Below are positions 5,651-7,343 of a stretch of 7,343 bases of DNA, piece by piece. The position numbers and the translations under genes are program-made. A model generated the notes under the pieces. The model searched no databases, had not been told where the DNA came from, and worked only from the letters and a program-made list of their open reading frames with translations. The stretch covers positions 1 through 7,343 of the forward strand of contig CAMCUJ010000068.1 of assembly GCA_945878965.1 (NCBI GenBank), in the 5' to 3' direction. The DNA comes from an uncultured Clostridia bacterium (GTDB lineage Bacteria > Bacillota > Clostridia > Monoglobales > Monoglobaceae). How positions within the stretch are numbered: position 1 is the stretch's first letter; the number at the start of each line of letters is the position of its first letter.

Positions 5651-7039
5651 ATGGTCAAAAAAGAAAACAAAGAAATAAAAAAAGAAACTCGTGATAAGTT
5701 TTCAGGAAAGCTTGGTTATGTGCTTGCGGTAGCCGGTTCAGCGGTTGGTTTGGGAAACATATGGAGATTTCCCTATCTTGCTGCGAAATACGGCGGCGGT
5801 ATGTTTTTATTGGTTTATCTTATTTTAACGGTTACATTCGGATATGCACTTATAATGTCAGAAACCGCACTTGGACGAAAGACCGGCAAAAGCTCTGTAA
5901 GTGCATTTTGCAGCTTCGGAAAAGGCTTGGGCTTTAAATTCGGCGGATGGATAAACTCTGTTGTGGCAATGCTCATTGTACCTTATTACTGCGTAATAGG
6001 CGGTTGGGTAGCTAAGTATCTGTTTGAATATATAAAGGGAAGCGCTTCTCTTTTGGCACAAGATAATTATTTTACAAGCTTTTTATCATCATCAATGAGT
6101 GTAGAGATATGGTTTATAATTTTCTCGGCAGTTGTTTTATTTATAATTTTGTCGGGAGTTAAAAACGGTGTAGAAATGGTATCTAAAATTATGATGCCTA
6201 TGCTTATTGTGCTTGCGGTAGCTGTGTCTGTATATTCGGTTACAAGACCGGGGGCATGGGAAGGCGTTAAGTATTTCCTTATCCCGAATTTTAAGAATTT
6301 TTCGTTTATGACAGTTGTTGCTGCTATGGGGCAGATGTTTTATTCGCTTTCGATTGCTATGGGTGTTTTATATACCTATGGTTCGTATATCAAAAAAGAT
6401 GTCGATATTGAAAAATCAACTATGCAGGTTGAAATATTTGATACATCAATTGCGGTACTTGCAGGATTAATGATTATACCGGCAGTTTTTGCATTCTCGG
6501 GCGGAGATCCCGATACGCTTCAGGCAGGGCCGTCGCTGATGTTTATAACCATCCCTAAGGTTTTTGCGAGTATGGGTTTTGGAACCTTTGCCGGAATACT
6601 GTTCTTTGTACTTGTGTTATTTGCAGCTATTACAAGTGCAATTTCAATTGCGGAGACCAGTGTTTCCACATTTGTTGATGAATTCGGCTGGAGCCGTGCT
6701 AAAGCTTGCGGATTGCTCGCAGTTATTATATTTGTTTTAGGTTCGCTTTCTGCTCTTGGATTTGGTGCGTTGGATTTTATAAAGATTCTTGGTATGTCGG
6801 TGCTTGATTTCCTTGACTTCCTTACCAATTCAATTATGATGCCTATTGCCGCTCTTGCAACCTGTATTTTGATTATTCGTGTTACAGGCTTTAATGCAAT
6901 TGCCGAAGAGGTTGAGCTTTCGTCTAAGTTTAGAAGAAGAAAGCTTTATGAATTCTTTATGAAGTATTTAGCACCTGTTTGTATTGCGGTAATTCTTTTA
7001 AGCTCAATTGCGAATGTGTTCGGCTGGATCACACTGTAA
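5651..7039 (+). CDS. NSS (neurotransmitter:sodium symporter) family amino acid transporter
   Basis: This 462-residue inner-membrane protein should import an amino acid coupled to sodium with the LeuT fold. About eleven helices can be placed: 21-47, 50-72, 97-128, 151-168, 175-196, 216-247, 260-283, 303-345, 350-372, 382-412 and 433-460. Eleven rather than twelve is usual for bacterial members. Helix 1 carries GSAVGLGNIWRFP (29-41); by comparison with LeuT, Gly29, Ala31, Val32 and Asn36 match sodium-site positions. Helix 6 carries the broken-helix motif YSLSIAMGVLYTYGSY (231-246), and helix 8 has AAITSAISIAETS (325-337). Asp264 in helix 7 probably supplies the acidic charge that replaces chloride in prokaryotic members. 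AGGAGAG at 5639-5645 fixes the start. It is alone in its transcription unit. The substrate is not readable; bacterial relatives carry tryptophan, tyrosine, leucine or other hydrophobic amino acids. Confidence 0.92.
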   Translation: MVKKENKEIKKETRDKFSGKLGYVLAVAGSAVGLGNIWRFPYLAAKYGGGMFLLVYLILTVTFGYALIMSETALGRKTGKSSVSAFCSFGKGLGFKFGGWINSVVAMLIVPYYCVIGGWVAKYLFEYIKGSASLLAQDNYFTSFLSSSMSVEIWFIIFSAVVLFIILSGVKNGVEMVSKIMMPMLIVLAVAVSVYSVTRPGAWEGVKYFLIPNFKNFSFMTVVAAMGQMFYSLSIAMGVLYTYGSYIKKDVDIEKSTMQVEIFDTSIAVLAGLMIIPAVFAFSGGDPDTLQAGPSLMFITIPKVFASMGFGTFAGILFFVLVLFAAITSAISIAETSVSTFVDEFGWSRAKACGLLAVIIFVLGSLSALGFGALDFIKILGMSVLDFLDFLTNSIMMPIAALATCILIIRVTGFNAIAEEVELSSKFRRRKLYEFFMKYLAPVCIAVILLSSIANVFGWITL

Positions 7040-7057
7040 TGCGGCGACGGCGGAGAA

Positions 7058-7211
7058 CGCGAAGCGGAATAGGGTCAAGGGACAGAACGTCCCTTGCGGA
7101 GTTTGAGGCAGAGCCTCAAGGTTTTTGTCGGCGAAGCCGACCCGTTACGAAGTAACAACTTTTCTTTTGGTTCTTTTCTTTTTGTGCTAAGGCACAAAAA
7201 GAAAAGAACCA
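7058..7211 (+). repeat. Array of five short hairpins, GC-rich at its start
   Basis: Five inverted repeats follow the transporter stop almost without gaps. They are CGC-GAA-GCG (7058-7066), CAAGGGAC/GTCCCTTG with loop AGAAC (7076-7096), TTGAGGC-AGA-GCCTCAA (7103-7119), GTCGGC-GAA-GCCGAC (7127-7141) and GTTAC-GAA-GTAAC (7144-7156), closed by a 20-base-pair hairpin at 7168-7211 listed separately. The loops are short purine-rich GAA or AGA types. Base composition at 7040-7145 is visibly richer in GC than the genes around it. No coding potential is credible. It resembles a dispersed intergenic repeat rather than a terminator, but I cannot assign it to a named family. Confidence 0.7.
7168..7211. 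repeat. Perfect 20-bp inverted repeat with TAAG loop
   Basis: The arm at 7168-7187 (TGGTTCTTTTCTTTTTGTGC) is the exact reverse complement of 7192-7211, with a four-base loop TAAG at 7188-7191. The arms are strongly pyrimidine/purine biased. It ends the hairpin array and lies 38 bases before the next terminator. No T tract follows on the plus strand, so it is not itself a canonical terminator. Confidence 0.85.
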
Positions 7212-7249
7212 TGCCCCTGTTTGAGGAAAACACTTCAAAATTTATAACT

Positions 7250-7300
7250 AAATCAAGATGTCCCCCGTATCTTAGGCGGCGGGGGACATCTTGATTTTTT
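7250..7300 (+). terminator. Strong intrinsic terminator downstream of the NSS gene
   Basis: An 18-base-pair perfect stem, 7250-7267 with 7280-7297, has a 12-base loop (7268-7279) and runs into six T residues at 7295-7300. The lower stem AAATCAAG/CTTGATTT resembles the AAATTAAGC stem of the terminator at 5329, and both contain an AGGCGGC segment. They may be diverged copies of one element. It would end transcription from the NSS promoter after the hairpin array. Confidence 0.85.
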
Positions 7301-7341
7301 CGGTGGGAGTACCTTTTTCCCACCGAAAACGTTGAATAACG
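7295..7341 (+). repeat. 47-base structured repeat, copy 2
   Basis: TTTTCGGTGGGA (7297-7308) pairs with TCCCACCGAAAA (7318-7329), loop GTACCTTTT, followed by CGTT-GAAT-AACG (7330-7341). Against copy 1 (5374-5420), the second and fourth stem pairs below the T tract change from A-T to G-C and from C-G to T-A, and everything else is identical. The window ends two bases later, so the element may extend beyond. Confidence 0.8.
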
Positions 7342-7343
7342 GC

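Noticed and set aside
6520..6828. A 102-codon minus-strand ORF inside the NSS gene
   Set aside because: It mirrors helices 8-10 of the transporter; its composition is that of antisense of a hydrophobic protein and no start signal is present.
7075..7323. Overlapping ORFs on both strands across the hairpin array (minus 7075-7323 and plus 7094-7294)
   Set aside because: Both are read through perfect inverted repeats, so each strand mirrors the other. Neither has a convincing ribosome binding site, and the peptides are low-complexity without family resemblance.
1..7343. CRISPR array, tRNA or rRNA genes, prophage or toxin-antitoxin genes
   Set aside because: No regularly spaced repeats, no cloverleaf-like segment, no rRNA signature and no such protein families were seen in the window.

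Overview
The window is AT-rich, with AGGAGG-type ribosome binding sites and near-consensus sigma-A promoters. Together with the gene families present, this suggests a low-GC Gram-positive bacterium, most likely a gut-type member of the Clostridia. I cannot name the species from sequence alone.

Layout. Positions 1-123 hold the 5' end of a minus-strand gene resembling the VTC (polyphosphate polymerase-like) family. It is closed by a stop after 30 codons and looks like a broken gene; its promoter carries a tandem 11-bp repeat. Positions 124-532 are non-coding, with a bidirectional-looking terminator hairpin, a small second hairpin, and a strong promoter (TTTACA, 17 bp, extended TATAAT) that sets the start of the next gene at 533. 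Positions 533-4048 encode a 1171-residue transmembrane receptor. It has an ECF S-component-like membrane domain, about 14 Reg_prop-type propeller repeats, a Y_Y_Y domain, a return membrane helix and a C-terminal HD-GYP cyclic-di-GMP phosphodiesterase domain. Only 37 bases later, in the same operon, is a BMP/PnrA-type ligand-binding protein (4086-5279). An intrinsic terminator closes this operon.

Positions 5421-5650 are a leader region with a perfect TTGACA-17-TATAAT promoter and an internal terminator-like hairpin ahead of an NSS-family sodium-coupled amino acid transporter (5651-7039). After that gene comes a dense array of short hairpins (7058-7211), then a second intrinsic terminator. Each of the two terminators is followed by a 47-base repeat. 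The two copies differ at only four positions, and these form two compensatory base-pair swaps in one stem.

How the genes may work together. The receptor and the BMP protein look like a signalling pair: an extracytoplasmic ligand-binding protein plus a membrane receptor that would lower cyclic-di-GMP in response to a ligand. No ABC transporter permease or ATPase is encoded between or directly beside them. The pairing is the best candidate in the window for an undescribed system; the functional link is inferred from gene order and domains only. The NSS transporter is a separate transcription unit lying between the two repeat copies.
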